Below, in pieces: positions 9,303 to 18,448 of a DNA stretch of 64,000 nt (its first letter is position 1; the number at the start of each line of letters is the position of its first letter). The notes under the pieces are model-generated. The model was not told where the DNA came from and did not search any database. It was given only the letters and a program-made list of their open reading frames with translations. The stretch is from Flavobacterium foetidum. Lineage in GTDB: Bacteria > Bacteroidota > Bacteroidia > Flavobacteriales > Flavobacteriaceae. The translations under genes were made by a program, and so were the position numbers. The stretch spans positions 484,329 to 548,328 of the forward strand of contig NZ_SJTF01000001.1 of the NCBI RefSeq assembly GCF_004634245.1, written 5' to 3'.

Positions 9303-9977
9303 ATGAAATTACTGATAGTTGAAGACGAACCAAATCTGTTGTCAATCCTTCGTAAAGGATTTGCTGAAAACAATAATGAAGTAAGTGTGGCAATGGACGG
9401 AAAAACTGCTCTGGAAATGATTCATAATTACACTTTTGATGTTGTGATTTTAGATGTAATGCTTCCGGACATTAACGGAATAGAAATCTGCAGAAGACTT
9501 CGTGCTGCCAAAAACTTTGTGCCGATTCTCCTTTTAACCGCTTTGGGAACTTCAGAAAACATTGTTACAGGACTTAATTCTGGTGCAGATGATTATCTGG
9601 TGAAACCTTTTAAGTTTGGAGAACTTGATGCGCGTGTCAATGCATTGTACAGACGATCGCATCAGGAAACAGAGAAAATTGATACCATTACAATTGCTGA
9701 TTTAGAAATAAATGGCCGTGCCAAAACCGTAAAAAGAAGAGGCGAAAACATAATTCTGACCGCAAAAGAGTTTAAGTTATTGTATTATCTGGCAAAAAAT
9801 ACAGGCAGAATTGTTTCCCGAGATCAGATTTTGGACAATGTTTGGGACATCAATTTTGATATGAATACCAATGTTGTAGATGTATACATCACTTACTTAA
9901 GAAGAAAAATCGATAAGCCTTTTGGATCCAAACTTATTCATACCATGAAAGGATTGGGTTATGTTATAAAACCGTAA
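9303..9977 (+). CDS. OmpR/PhoB-family response regulator
   Basis: The receiver domain (residues 1-120) has the acidic pair EDE near the N terminus, the phospho-acceptor Asp in VVILDVMLPDING, Thr in LLLTALG and Lys in DDYLVKPFKF. A winged-helix DNA-binding domain (about 128-222) follows, with LTAKEFKLLYYLAKN and VDVYITYLRRKID. The kinase gene starts one base after the stop, so they form a cognate two-component pair. The signal is unknown. The downstream stress-like and channel genes may belong to the same response. Confidence 0.93.
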   Translation: MKLLIVEDEPNLLSILRKGFAENNNEVSVAMDGKTALEMIHNYTFDVVILDVMLPDINGIEICRRLRAAKNFVPILLLTALGTSENIVTGLNSGADDYLVKPFKFGELDARVNALYRRSHQETEKIDTITIADLEINGRAKTVKRRGENIILTAKEFKLLYYLAKNTGRIVSRDQILDNVWDINFDMNTNVVDVYITYLRRKIDKPFGSKLIHTMKGLGYVIKP

Positions 9978-9978
9978 A

Positions 9979-11361
9979 ATGGATATTAGGAAAAAAATTA
10001 CTTTCAATTATGTTGCTCTGTCTACCTTCAGCACGTCATTGTTGTGTGTTATTGTTTTTTTTCTTTTCAGAGAAAACAATAGATACCACTTTTTAAAGCG
10101 TTTAGATGACAGATCGAAAATTGTGGCTTCAATCCATTTTCAGAATGATCCCCAAAAGATAAAATACTACAAGAATCTTAAAAAGAACGGTCTTGAAGAA
10201 TTAATAGAAGAGGAAGAGTATGTACTAAAAATCAACAGCCACAACAGTTTTGATTACAATACGAACTTAAATCTTCCGAATAAATTTTATACTACTATTT
10301 TAAGCACTGGAAGTGATTACTTTGAACGTGACAATAAGTATTACTTAGGACAAATTTTTGAAGAAAACAATCAGAGATACATTGTAATCGTTGGAGCAAG
10401 AGATAGAAAAGGAACAGATACAACGGTTTACATCGTCAAGATTATGGTTTTTGGCGGTATAGGATTTGTGATTCTTGCTTTCTTGTTAGGACGTTTTTTG
10501 GCCAAAAGAGTAATCAATCCGGTGGCACGCATTACTAAGGAAGTAAAAAGAATCAGTGCTTCTAATCTTCATAATCGTCTGCCAGAAGTCAAAAATTCGG
10601 ATGAGATTTCAGACTTGACCAATACTTTCAACAATATGCTTGATAGGCTCGAAACTTCTTTTGAGATTCAGGCCAATTTTATCAATAATGCTTCACACGA
10701 ATTAAAAACGCCAATTACGACCATTATTGCGGAGGCAGAAATTATGCTATTAAAAGAGCGTGCTGTTGCTGAATATGTCGAATCACTTGAAAATATCTAC
10801 AACCAAGCTTCGAGATTAGGAAATCTGACCGAAAGCTTGCTCAAACTTACACAAACCGGCTACGACGGAAAAAAACAGGTCTCTGATATCGCCCGTATAG
10901 ACGAACTTTTGATGGATGTAAAATCTGACCTAGATAAAATTTATCCGGACAACAGAGTTGTCGTGAGGCTTAATTTTGCACCAAAAGACTCCAATTTATT
11001 GCTTTTGCCTTGCAATAAACCGCTTCTGGAACTTGCCATCAATAATATTATTACAAACGGAGTAAAATATTCGGACAATAACGAGGTTTTCGTCACTTTA
11101 TCGGCCAATAACGAAATGATTAAAATTTCGATTAATGATATCGGAATCGGAATTCCGCCTGAGGATATTCCTCATCTTTACGAACCTTTTTTTAGAGGTA
11201 AAATTGCAACTAAATATATTGGTTATGGTTTAGGACTTCCGCTAGCATCAAAAATCATCCGCATGCATGAGGGTGAAATGCAGGTTCAGTCGGAGCAGAA
11301 CAAAGGTACTATTGTCACAATCATCTTCAAGAAATCAAACATTAAAAAATCTAATGTTTAA
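9979..11361 (+). CDS. sensor histidine kinase with HAMP domain
   Basis: The 460-residue membrane kinase has a first transmembrane segment at about 8-28, a periplasmic sensor of about 120 residues, a second segment at about 150-172, HAMP (about 172-225), HisKA with the phospho-acceptor His in NASHELKTPITTI, and a HATPase domain with INDIGIGIPPEDIP and GYGLGLPLA boxes. It phosphorylates the regulator encoded just upstream. The periplasmic domain has no recognisable ligand-binding motif. Confidence 0.93.
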   Translation: MDIRKKITFNYVALSTFSTSLLCVIVFFLFRENNRYHFLKRLDDRSKIVASIHFQNDPQKIKYYKNLKKNGLEELIEEEEYVLKINSHNSFDYNTNLNLPNKFYTTILSTGSDYFERDNKYYLGQIFEENNQRYIVIVGARDRKGTDTTVYIVKIMVFGGIGFVILAFLLGRFLAKRVINPVARITKEVKRISASNLHNRLPEVKNSDEISDLTNTFNNMLDRLETSFEIQANFINNASHELKTPITTIIAEAEIMLLKERAVAEYVESLENIYNQASRLGNLTESLLKLTQTGYDGKKQVSDIARIDELLMDVKSDLDKIYPDNRVVVRLNFAPKDSNLLLLPCNKPLLELAINNIITNGVKYSDNNEVFVTLSANNEMIKISINDIGIGIPPEDIPHLYEPFFRGKIATKYIGYGLGLPLASKIIRMHEGEMQVQSEQNKGTIVTIIFKKSNIKKSNV

Positions 11362-11444
11362 TCTTAGAAAATTCTAATTTTAGATTAATAAGTGTCTAAT
11401 TTGCACTTGGTTACTTTGTAAGTATAAACTAAACTGTTATACTT

Positions 11445-12167
11445 ATGAAAAATTTCCTTATACCTACGACTTTAAAAGACGACACTATCTCTGCTGTTAA
11501 ATCTGCGGTAAATCAGTCTAAAAATACTGATTCAGAAATTATATTAGTATTAGTTTCTGAGGCACCAGACACATTTTCTTCTTCCAATTTTTTGAGAGAA
11601 ATGCGATCTAGCCTTACCAAAAGCCAAGAAGAAGTCTTAGAGACTTGTCGTTATATTATTGATCATACTCCTAACTGCAAACTAAAAGTTCACAATCAGT
11701 ACGGACTTTCGTCGCCTATTTTTAAACGTATTATTGAAGTTTTTTCAGTAAAACTGGTAATCCTGACACCTTCTTATAAACAGGAAACCAAAAAAATCCA
11801 TCAATATTTAGTGCAGCTTGCAGGCAATCAGAAATGCCCGATTCTACATTTAAGCACAGAAATCAATAAAGATGTTTTCAAAAAAGCGCTTTATATAGAA
11901 AATTCAGACGTGAATATTCATATAAAAGATGTGCAGCAATTTTTGAGCGAAAACTTTTCATTTGAGATTGTGAGCCAGACGGCAAGTTTTGAAGATAATT
12001 TCGAAAATGCAGAACCATTTTTATCTGAGGCCATTACGAAACATAATATTGATATGTTGGTAGAAACCCGCAAAGGAGAAAAAATCAAATTTAAGAAAGT
12101 AAAAAAGGAAAATATTAATGAAAAACTGGGACTTCCAGTACTTTCATTATACGAGGAACTGGTTTAA
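11445..12167 (+). CDS. universal-stress-like protein
   Basis: The 240-residue protein starts MKNFLIPTTLKDDTISAVKSA, the beta-alpha opening typical of UspA-like folds, and seems to hold a full first Usp domain (about 1-140) plus a degenerate second half. I see no clear Gx2Gx9G(S/T) nucleotide-binding motif, so ATP binding is doubtful. It lies downstream of the two-component pair and upstream of the bestrophin gene with modest gaps, suggesting a shared response. The family assignment is structural inference. Confidence 0.55.
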   Translation: MKNFLIPTTLKDDTISAVKSAVNQSKNTDSEIILVLVSEAPDTFSSSNFLREMRSSLTKSQEEVLETCRYIIDHTPNCKLKVHNQYGLSSPIFKRIIEVFSVKLVILTPSYKQETKKIHQYLVQLAGNQKCPILHLSTEINKDVFKKALYIENSDVNIHIKDVQQFLSENFSFEIVSQTASFEDNFENAEPFLSEAITKHNIDMLVETRKGEKIKFKKVKKENINEKLGLPVLSLYEELV

Positions 12168-12214
12168 AAAACCTGTTTTAGAATAAGTGTAATTTAATTT
12201 AAAAACCGAAAAGT

Positions 12215-13162
12215 ATGCTGTTAAAGAAAAGAATACCAATGAAGTACGTTCTCGGGAAAATTAAAATAGAAATTGCCCTTGTAATGGCTTATGTAGTAGT
12301 TTTTGAAGTCTTTCATCACTATTTTGTAACGCTTCCGGTCGATATTCCGATTGCAATTCCGACCATGATCGGAACCATTATTTCGCTTTTGCTAGCCTTT
12401 AAATCCAATCAGGCTTATGACAGATGGTGGGAAGCCCGAATTGTATGGGGAGCTGTTGTAAACGACTCGAGAACTTTGATTCGTCAGGTGCTGACATTTT
12501 ATGAAGATCCTGATTTTTCTGTTGAAGCAAGCGAATTCAAAGAAAATTTTGCAAAAAGACAAATTGCCTGGTGTTATAGCTTAGGACAGTCGCTCCGAAA
12601 TAAAGATGCTGTAAAACCGCTTCACGGATTGATGAGCGAAGAAGAAATCAAGTACATCAAAAATCATCAAAATGTTCCGAATGCAATCTTGATGCTGCAC
12701 GGAAGAGATTTGAGAAACGCTAAAAACGAAAAGAAAATCAATGCCTATCAGCAGGTTGAAATTGATAACACATTATCAAGATTATGCGATGAAATGGGAA
12801 AATGTGAGCGAATTAAGAACACGATTTTCCCGACAACCTATAGCATGTACATCAGGCTGACATTGTGTTTGTTTATTCTGTTATTGCCTTTCGGACTTAC
12901 AAGTGTTTTGAGCTGGTTTGCGATTCCATTGATTACTGCTATTGGAGCAGCCTTCTTTTTAATTGAGAGAATGGCAATTCATCTGCAAGATCCGTTTGAA
13001 AACAGGCCAACAGATACTCCTGTAACGGCAATTGCCAATACAATAGAAAAAAATATAAGACAAATGCTTAACGAATACCAAAGCGAGTTTGATATTTTGA
13101 AAGAGTTTGAATTAAAAGATGATGCTAAAAAGGTAGAAAGCGAGGCTTACTACGTTTTGTAA
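12215..13162 (+). CDS. bestrophin-family channel (UPF0187)
   Basis: The 315-residue protein has the bestrophin core: an N-terminal membrane helix (about 16-40), a second around IPTMIGTIISLLLAF leading into the signature FKSNQAYDRWWEARIVWG, a cytoplasmic helical part, two further helices near 205-245, and ERMAIHLQDPFENRPTDTP, the conserved belt motif. Bacterial bestrophins form pentameric ion channels. Ion selectivity cannot be read from the sequence. The gene is followed by a strong hairpin terminator. Confidence 0.88.
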   Translation: MLLKKRIPMKYVLGKIKIEIALVMAYVVVFEVFHHYFVTLPVDIPIAIPTMIGTIISLLLAFKSNQAYDRWWEARIVWGAVVNDSRTLIRQVLTFYEDPDFSVEASEFKENFAKRQIAWCYSLGQSLRNKDAVKPLHGLMSEEEIKYIKNHQNVPNAILMLHGRDLRNAKNEKKINAYQQVEIDNTLSRLCDEMGKCERIKNTIFPTTYSMYIRLTLCLFILLLPFGLTSVLSWFAIPLITAIGAAFFLIERMAIHLQDPFENRPTDTPVTAIANTIEKNIRQMLNEYQSEFDILKEFELKDDAKKVESEAYYVL

Positions 13163-13190
13163 CAATAATTGACTTGGTTTCTCAATTGTC

Positions 13191-13229
13191 GCCAGGCAGC
13201 GTTTTAATTAGTGGCGCTGTCTGGCATTT
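13191..13229 (+). terminator. intrinsic terminator after the bestrophin gene
   Basis: GCCAGGCAGCG (13191-13201) pairs with CGCTGTCTGGC (13215-13225) and an A/T-rich tail follows. The GC-rich stem stands out from the AT-rich surroundings. It lies between convergent genes and may serve both. Confidence 0.8.
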
Positions 13230-13239
13230 TTATGATTTA

Positions 13240-14664
13240 TCAGGAATATTTTTTAAGCAGATTTCCTAATGTCTGTATAGACAGCCTTAATTCATTTGAC
13301 CAAGGAAGCCCAAAACTCAAACGCATACAGTTTGAAAACTGGTCCTGAAAAGAAAAGATTCTTCCAGGAGCAATACTGATATTATGTTTAAGCGCCAGAT
13401 GGTAAAACGCAGCCGTATCTATGTTTTTATCAAGTTCTACCCACAGAAAAAAGCCTCCTTGTGGCTGGCTTACTTTGGTTCCAGCCGGAAAATATTCTAA
13501 AACGGTATTGATATAGTTGTTGCAGTTGCGGTTTAAGATTTGTCTTATTCTGCGGAGATGATTTTCGTAACGGCCATTTTTCAAAAAATCACCAACAACT
13601 TCATGAGTAATTGTGGGAGAAGAAATCGTATGATACAATTTGGTTCGCAACACCTCTTTTTTGAATTTCCCAGGCAAAACCCAGCCCACGCGATAACCAG
13701 GAGCTAACGTTTTTGAAACTGAGCTGCAGCAGAGAACAATACCGCTTTGGTCGTAAGTTTTGCAATTCGTCGGACGGCTTGTGCCAAAATACAAATCTCC
13801 ATGAATATCGTCTTCAATCAATGGAATATTATAGAATTCCATCATCTTGACGATTTCTTTTTTATGTTCGTTTGGCATCATGCTTCCAGAAGGATTACTG
13901 AAGTTGCTCATCAAGACACAGGCTTTTACTTTTTTGGATGAAAGCGTTTTTTTTACTGCTTCGAGCTCGATTCCCGTTGTCATATTGGTTGGAAGCTCCA
14001 TTACGTAAAGCCCCAAAGATCTGGCCAACTGCAAAATACCAAAATAGACGGGACTTTCGGTAATAATGGTATCTCCAGGTTTTGTCAGGGTCAGTAAACA
14101 ATCTGAAATAGCAGAAATACATCCGGGTGTTGTAATAATATCTTCCTCAGTCGGAGAACCGCCCCAAGTAAAGGACCAGCGTGCTATCTCTTTTCGTAAA
14201 TTGCTGTTTCCCTGAATTTCCTCATAACTGGTGCCACTGTTGGGTAATTGGCGCATAGCCTGAACCATTCCTTTGTTTAATTTGGCTATTGGTAGTAATT
14301 CATTTGAAGGAAAACCAAGTGAAAGCATTGTCAGATCCTTTTTGCGCATATCTCCATACACCAAATCAATCAGGTCTTCGCGTTCGATATTTTCAACAGT
14401 TAAAACAGGATTGCTTGCAGAAGGTTCCGGAATTTTACGAGCCGAAATGTTACTCACATAATAGCCTGATTGCGGTCTTGACTCAATCAAAGAGCGGCTT
14501 TCTACTTCATAATACGCTTTGCTGACCGTGCTCATGCTGTAACCCGTTTCTGCACAGACTTCGCGGATTGATGGCAGTTTGTCGCCCACATTGAGAAGTC
14601 CGGATTTTATTTGTTTCTCAATTAAGTCAGCAAACTGAAGGTATAAGTAACTGGAATTTTTCAT
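13240..14664 (-). CDS. MocR/PdxR-type GntR regulator with aminotransferase domain
   Basis: A winged-helix GntR domain (about 8-75; KLPSIREVCAETGYSMSTVSKAYYEVE) is joined to a fold-type I aminotransferase domain (about 110-470). The PLP lysine lies in SSVSKTLAPGYRVGWVLPG. MocR proteins use PLP or an amino-acid adduct as effector, and many control transport or vitamin B6 genes. The gene diverges from an EamA-type exporter, which is its most likely target. Two AAAAACTGT direct repeats lie in the gap between them. Confidence 0.92.
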   Translation of the reverse strand: MKNSSYLYLQFADLIEKQIKSGLLNVGDKLPSIREVCAETGYSMSTVSKAYYEVESRSLIESRPQSGYYVSNISARKIPEPSASNPVLTVENIEREDLIDLVYGDMRKKDLTMLSLGFPSNELLPIAKLNKGMVQAMRQLPNSGTSYEEIQGNSNLRKEIARWSFTWGGSPTEEDIITTPGCISAISDCLLTLTKPGDTIITESPVYFGILQLARSLGLYVMELPTNMTTGIELEAVKKTLSSKKVKACVLMSNFSNPSGSMMPNEHKKEIVKMMEFYNIPLIEDDIHGDLYFGTSRPTNCKTYDQSGIVLCCSSVSKTLAPGYRVGWVLPGKFKKEVLRTKLYHTISSPTITHEVVGDFLKNGRYENHLRRIRQILNRNCNNYINTVLEYFPAGTKVSQPQGGFFLWVELDKNIDTAAFYHLALKHNISIAPGRIFSFQDQFSNCMRLSFGLPWSNELRLSIQTLGNLLKKYS

Positions 14665-14671
14665 AAAAAAT

Positions 14672-14704
14672 AAAAACTGTTCTGCTGCAATTTACAAAAA
14701 CTGT
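14672..14704. promoter_or_regulatory. candidate MocR operator: two direct repeats
   Basis: AAAAACTGT occurs at 14672-14680 and 14696-14704, 24 nt apart in the same orientation, within the short gap between the divergent MocR gene and the exporter. MocR regulators commonly bind direct repeats. Binding here is inferred. Confidence 0.4.
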
Positions 14705-14774
14705 ATCTGTATTGCTGTCTTATTTTTTAGAAATTTGCTTCATCAAAAGAAAACAAATTCAAAAGAGAAATTTT

Positions 14775-15698
14775 GTGAAAACAACAAAGTACTATATAGC
14801 CGCAATAACCGCCTTTGTAACATGGGGACTTTTCAGTTTGGTGTTAAGGCCTATTCACGATTATCCTTCCTTGGATATTCTATTTTTTCGTGTTTTCAGC
14901 TGCAGTATCTTAATGCTTTTGATTGCTTTTTTATTCAAAAGAAAAAAAATAAAAGAAACGATCGCAATCTTTAAAGCGATGCCGAAATCAGAAAAAAGAA
15001 AATCAATTCTTCTGAATATTGGCGGCAGTGCTTTTTTGATGGCAAACTGGTTTACGTTTATTTATGCTATGAATCATGTAAGCATTAAAGCGGCGTCTTT
15101 GGCGTACTTAGTTTGTCCGATTTTAACGACGTTGCTGGCTTATTTTATACTAAAAGAAAAACTGCTCAAAACGCAATGGATTTCGGTTGGACTTAGCATT
15201 TCGGGCTGTTTGTTGCTTTCTTATACCGATATTATGGATATGCTTTTTAGTATCGTTATTGGTCTCACGTATGCAGCTTATTTGGTAAGCCAGCGTGCCA
15301 ATAAGAATTTTGATAAATTTATTGTTTTGACTTTTCATATAACATTGGCTGCCTTGTTTTTAGTACCATTTTATCCAAGTTATGGAGGACCGGTTCCAAC
15401 AGAATTTAGATTTTATTTCTGTATCGAAACAATCGCAATCTTATTTACAATTGTACCGCTTTTCCTGAATTTGTACGCGCTTTCTGGAATCAATTCTTCA
15501 ACAGTTGGAATGTTATTAAACATTAATCCGATGATTGCATTTGGGTTGGCAGCCTTTGTTTTTAAAGAAAATATAACGCCTTTGCAGATTACAGCATACG
15601 GAATCATATTTGCTGCAGTGTTAGTTTTTAATTCACATCATCTTTTTGCCATAAAGCAAAAATATATCCTGTCGTCTAAAGATTCTCGCCAGACATAA
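14775..15698 (+). CDS. EamA-family (DMT) exporter
   Basis: The protein has ten predicted hydrophobic helices in two EamA halves (ITAFVTWGLFSLVLRP opens the first; a second motif surrounds NPMIAFGLAAFVFKENITP). Such carriers export small metabolites such as amino acids. I chose GTG 14775 (VKTTKYYIAAITAF). The open frame reaches a TTG at 14712, but that would overlap the putative operator and add a charged tail. Divergence from the MocR regulator suggests regulated export of an amino-acid-like compound. Confidence 0.8.
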   Translation: MKTTKYYIAAITAFVTWGLFSLVLRPIHDYPSLDILFFRVFSCSILMLLIAFLFKRKKIKETIAIFKAMPKSEKRKSILLNIGGSAFLMANWFTFIYAMNHVSIKAASLAYLVCPILTTLLAYFILKEKLLKTQWISVGLSISGCLLLSYTDIMDMLFSIVIGLTYAAYLVSQRANKNFDKFIVLTFHITLAALFLVPFYPSYGGPVPTEFRFYFCIETIAILFTIVPLFLNLYALSGINSSTVGMLLNINPMIAFGLAAFVFKENITPLQITAYGIIFAAVLVFNSHHLFAIKQKYILSSKDSRQT

Positions 15699-16001
15699 TC
15701 TTACTATTTTTTATTGGTTTAAAATGTAAAATTACGAGAATCTTAACAGGGTTTTAAAACAGGAATGACTATTTTTCATTTCTGTTTTTTTTATGTTTTA
15801 AACAGAAAAATTATTTAGCCACTGATTTAACTGATTGTATTCTTTGTGCGAAAAAATGTTGCCACGAATTGCACGAATTCCAGCGAATTAGATTATGAGA
15901 ATAGTAAATAAAATTTGTGAAAATTCGTGGCGAAAGAAAATCATTTTAATCTGTGTAATCTGTGGTGATATAAAAACGAATACGAATCCGAATCTATTGA
16001 T
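15699..16001. other. 303-bp gap with terminator and repeat hairpin
   Basis: No gene is seen. The first part carries the terminator listed next. The second part carries GCCACGAATT (15861-15870) and its inverse near 15921-15931, enclosing ACGAATT copies about 10 nt apart, followed by AATCTGTGTAATCTGTGG. These belong to the intergenic hairpin family seen at 714-778 and 18272-18350. Confidence 0.6.
15756..15791 (+). terminator. intrinsic terminator after the EamA gene
   Basis: AAAACAGGAATG (15756-15767) pairs with CATTTCTGTTTT (15777-15788, with one G-U pair) and runs into eight T. Confidence 0.75.
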
Positions 16002-18263
16002 ATGAAAAACAACAAACTTCAAGCTTTTATTCCGTTATTTTATTTAGTGTGGTCTGATGATCTTTTGACGCAGAAAGAGTTTTCGACCTTAAAAGAATTT
16101 ATAAATTCACTATCTGCTCTTTCTCAAGACGAAAAAGAGTTTCTTCTTTCAAAAGTTGATATTTCAAATCCGCCTTCGCGAAGTGAACTTACACAATGGA
16201 AATCAGATATTGAGAAAAGTATTCAGGATAAATCATCAATAAAATCGATTTTTGATATTGCAAAAGCTTTGTCAGGAGATGATCTGGATCTAACGCCAAT
16301 CGAATCTGACTTTGTAAAGCTTGAAAATGATCTTGGTATCCTAGGTGAGGAAGCGTTGCAGAATTTTAAAACCAAGGCAGCGTCATTTACGGCTAATTCG
16401 CAGACATCGGAGAATTTTGACATCAAAAAAATAACTGAATTTCTAGACGGAACAGAAGCGCCAATCATAAAAAAGGTAAAATCGGTTATTTCAAGACCCG
16501 AATTTGCTTATGAAACGTCGACTGACATCAATGTTTTCAGAGAGACGGTTTACAAATGGTGTAAAATTCTTGCCGATGAAAATTTGGGAAATATGGCTTA
16601 TCCAAAACAATATGGAGGAGGAGAGAACATAGCCGATTATTTTGCGATTATGGAAACGCTGAGTTATCACGATTTGAGTTTAGTAATCAAATTCGGCGTG
16701 CAATTTGGACTGTGGGGAATGAGCGTACAATCTTTAGGAACCGAAAAACATTATGCTAAATATTTAAGAGATATTGGTTCGTTGAAACTTCCGGGTTGTT
16801 TTGCCATGACCGAAACGCATCACGGATCAAACGTAAAAGGTCTGGAAACCACCGCAACGTACAATCATAATGATCAGACTTTTACGATTCATACACCATA
16901 CAAAAACGCTCAGAAAGAATATATAGGAAATGCAGCAGTTCATGGACAAATGGCCACTGTTTTTGCAAAATTGATTATTGACGGACATGATTATGGCGTT
17001 AATGCCTTTGTGGTACCGTTACGAGATTCTGACGGCAATGTAGTAGAAGGCGTTACAATTGGTGATTGCGGTCATAAAATGGGACTAAACGGCGTAGATA
17101 ACGGAACAATCAGTTTTGACAATGTCGTAATTCCAAAGGAAAATATGCTGGATCGTTTTGCTTCGGTAAACGAAAAAGGAGAATTCGAAAGTCCGATTCC
17201 AAGTGATAACCGTCGATTTTTTACCATGTTAGGAACTTTGGTAGGAGGTAGAATCGGGATTCCAAGATCTGCGTTGGCGGCAGCGAAATCTGGATTAACA
17301 ATTGCTATTCGCTACAGCGATCAAAGAAGGCAATTCGGACCAGAAGGCGGCGCAGAAGTTCCGATTTTAAACTACAGAATGCATCAGCGTAGATTATTGC
17401 CGCATTTGGCTAAAACGTATGCTGTACATTTCGCTCTTCAGTATTTAACCAAAAGATTTTTGAACAGAACGGAAGCCGAAATGCAAGAAATAGAAGCCTT
17501 GGCAGCTGGAATGAAATCGTATTCAACCTGGAGTACAAGAGATATTTTGCAAGAATGCCGTGAAGCTTGTGGCGGAAAAGGATATTTGTCTGAGAACAGA
17601 ATCGATGCGCTAAAAAACGATACCGAAATTTACACCACTTTTGAAGGCGATAATACGGTATTGATGCAATTGGTGGCAAAAAACCGTTTATCTGAATTTA
17701 GAAAAGCATTTGGAGAAATGGGATCTTTGGGAATTATCAATTATGTTTATGAAAATGCCAAAACCGCTTTAGCAGAAAAAAATCCGATTGCAACCAGAAG
17801 AACAGAGGAGGAACATTTACTCGACAGCGAATTTCATTTGCAGGCATTCATACACAGAGAAAAAACGATATTGGCTTCTGCAGCGAGACGTATCAAGAAA
17901 TTGGTCGATGGCGGATTAGAAGCTTATGACGCTTTTAATGTCGTACAACATCAAATGATTGATGTAGCACAAGCTTATTTGGAGCGCATTGTTTTGGAGC
18001 AGTTTCAAGAAGCTCTAAAAAACATTGAAGATGAAAAATCAAAGCAAATCCTTACCAAGGTTTATCAGCTGTTTGCGCTTTCGCAACTAGAAAAAAACAA
18101 AGCGTGGTATCTAGAAGACGGCTATATGGAAGCCGTAAAAACAAAAGCAATTCGTAAAATAGTCAACCAATTGTGTTGGGATATTCGCCCAGATGCAGTT
18201 GCGCTTGTCAACGCTTTTGATATTCCGGAAAGCTGTTTAGCGGCGCCAATTGCTGTAAAATAA
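16002..18263 (+). CDS. large acyl-CoA dehydrogenase/oxidase-like protein
   Basis: At 753 residues this is much longer than classical acyl-CoA dehydrogenases (about 380). An N-terminal extension of about 150 residues precedes the FAD domains, which include GCFAMTETHHGSNVKGLETTA, GLNGVDNGTISFDNVVIPKENML and the arginine-rich RRQFGPEGG. The C-terminal part includes CREACGGKGYLSENRI and EGDNTVLMQLVAKNRL, typical of the acyl-CoA oxidase-like branch. It probably acts on fatty acyl-CoA in beta-oxidation. Whether it uses oxygen or an electron-transfer flavoprotein is open. It is monocistronic. Confidence 0.88.
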   Translation: MKNNKLQAFIPLFYLVWSDDLLTQKEFSTLKEFINSLSALSQDEKEFLLSKVDISNPPSRSELTQWKSDIEKSIQDKSSIKSIFDIAKALSGDDLDLTPIESDFVKLENDLGILGEEALQNFKTKAASFTANSQTSENFDIKKITEFLDGTEAPIIKKVKSVISRPEFAYETSTDINVFRETVYKWCKILADENLGNMAYPKQYGGGENIADYFAIMETLSYHDLSLVIKFGVQFGLWGMSVQSLGTEKHYAKYLRDIGSLKLPGCFAMTETHHGSNVKGLETTATYNHNDQTFTIHTPYKNAQKEYIGNAAVHGQMATVFAKLIIDGHDYGVNAFVVPLRDSDGNVVEGVTIGDCGHKMGLNGVDNGTISFDNVVIPKENMLDRFASVNEKGEFESPIPSDNRRFFTMLGTLVGGRIGIPRSALAAAKSGLTIAIRYSDQRRQFGPEGGAEVPILNYRMHQRRLLPHLAKTYAVHFALQYLTKRFLNRTEAEMQEIEALAAGMKSYSTWSTRDILQECREACGGKGYLSENRIDALKNDTEIYTTFEGDNTVLMQLVAKNRLSEFRKAFGEMGSLGIINYVYENAKTALAEKNPIATRRTEEEHLLDSEFHLQAFIHREKTILASAARRIKKLVDGGLEAYDAFNVVQHQMIDVAQAYLERIVLEQFQEALKNIEDEKSKQILTKVYQLFALSQLEKNKAWYLEDGYMEAVKTKAIRKIVNQLCWDIRPDAVALVNAFDIPESCLAAPIAVK

Positions 18264-18271
18264 GGTTTCTG

Positions 18272-18405
18272 CCATGAATTTCACAAATTTTCACGAAATA
18301 TGATGTAAAGAAGAAATTAGAATTCATTCGTGAAAATTCGTGAAATTTGCGGCAAAAAAAAGAAAAAACTTAGAACCTTAGCCACTTAGTATCTTAGGAT
18401 CTAAA
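18272..18405. repeat. intergenic hairpin and octamer array
   Basis: GCCATGAATTTCAC at 18272 is mirrored by GTGAAATTTGCGGC ending near 18354, with TTCACGAA and TTCGTGAA cores between. Right after it, 18368-18405 contains CTTAG spaced every eight bases (ACTTAGAACCTTAGCCACTT), the same octamer type that flanks the alcohol dehydrogenase gene near 37 kb. Confidence 0.6.
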
Positions 18406-18410
18406 ATCAT

Positions 18411-18418
18411 TATATTTG
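18411..18418 (+). promoter_or_regulatory. -7 box before the DUF6377 gene
   Basis: TATATTTG matches TAnnTTTG, 30 nt before the GTG start at 18449. Confidence 0.55.
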
Positions 18419-18448
18419 TTTCCCTATTAAACTATCTATCTTTTTCTA

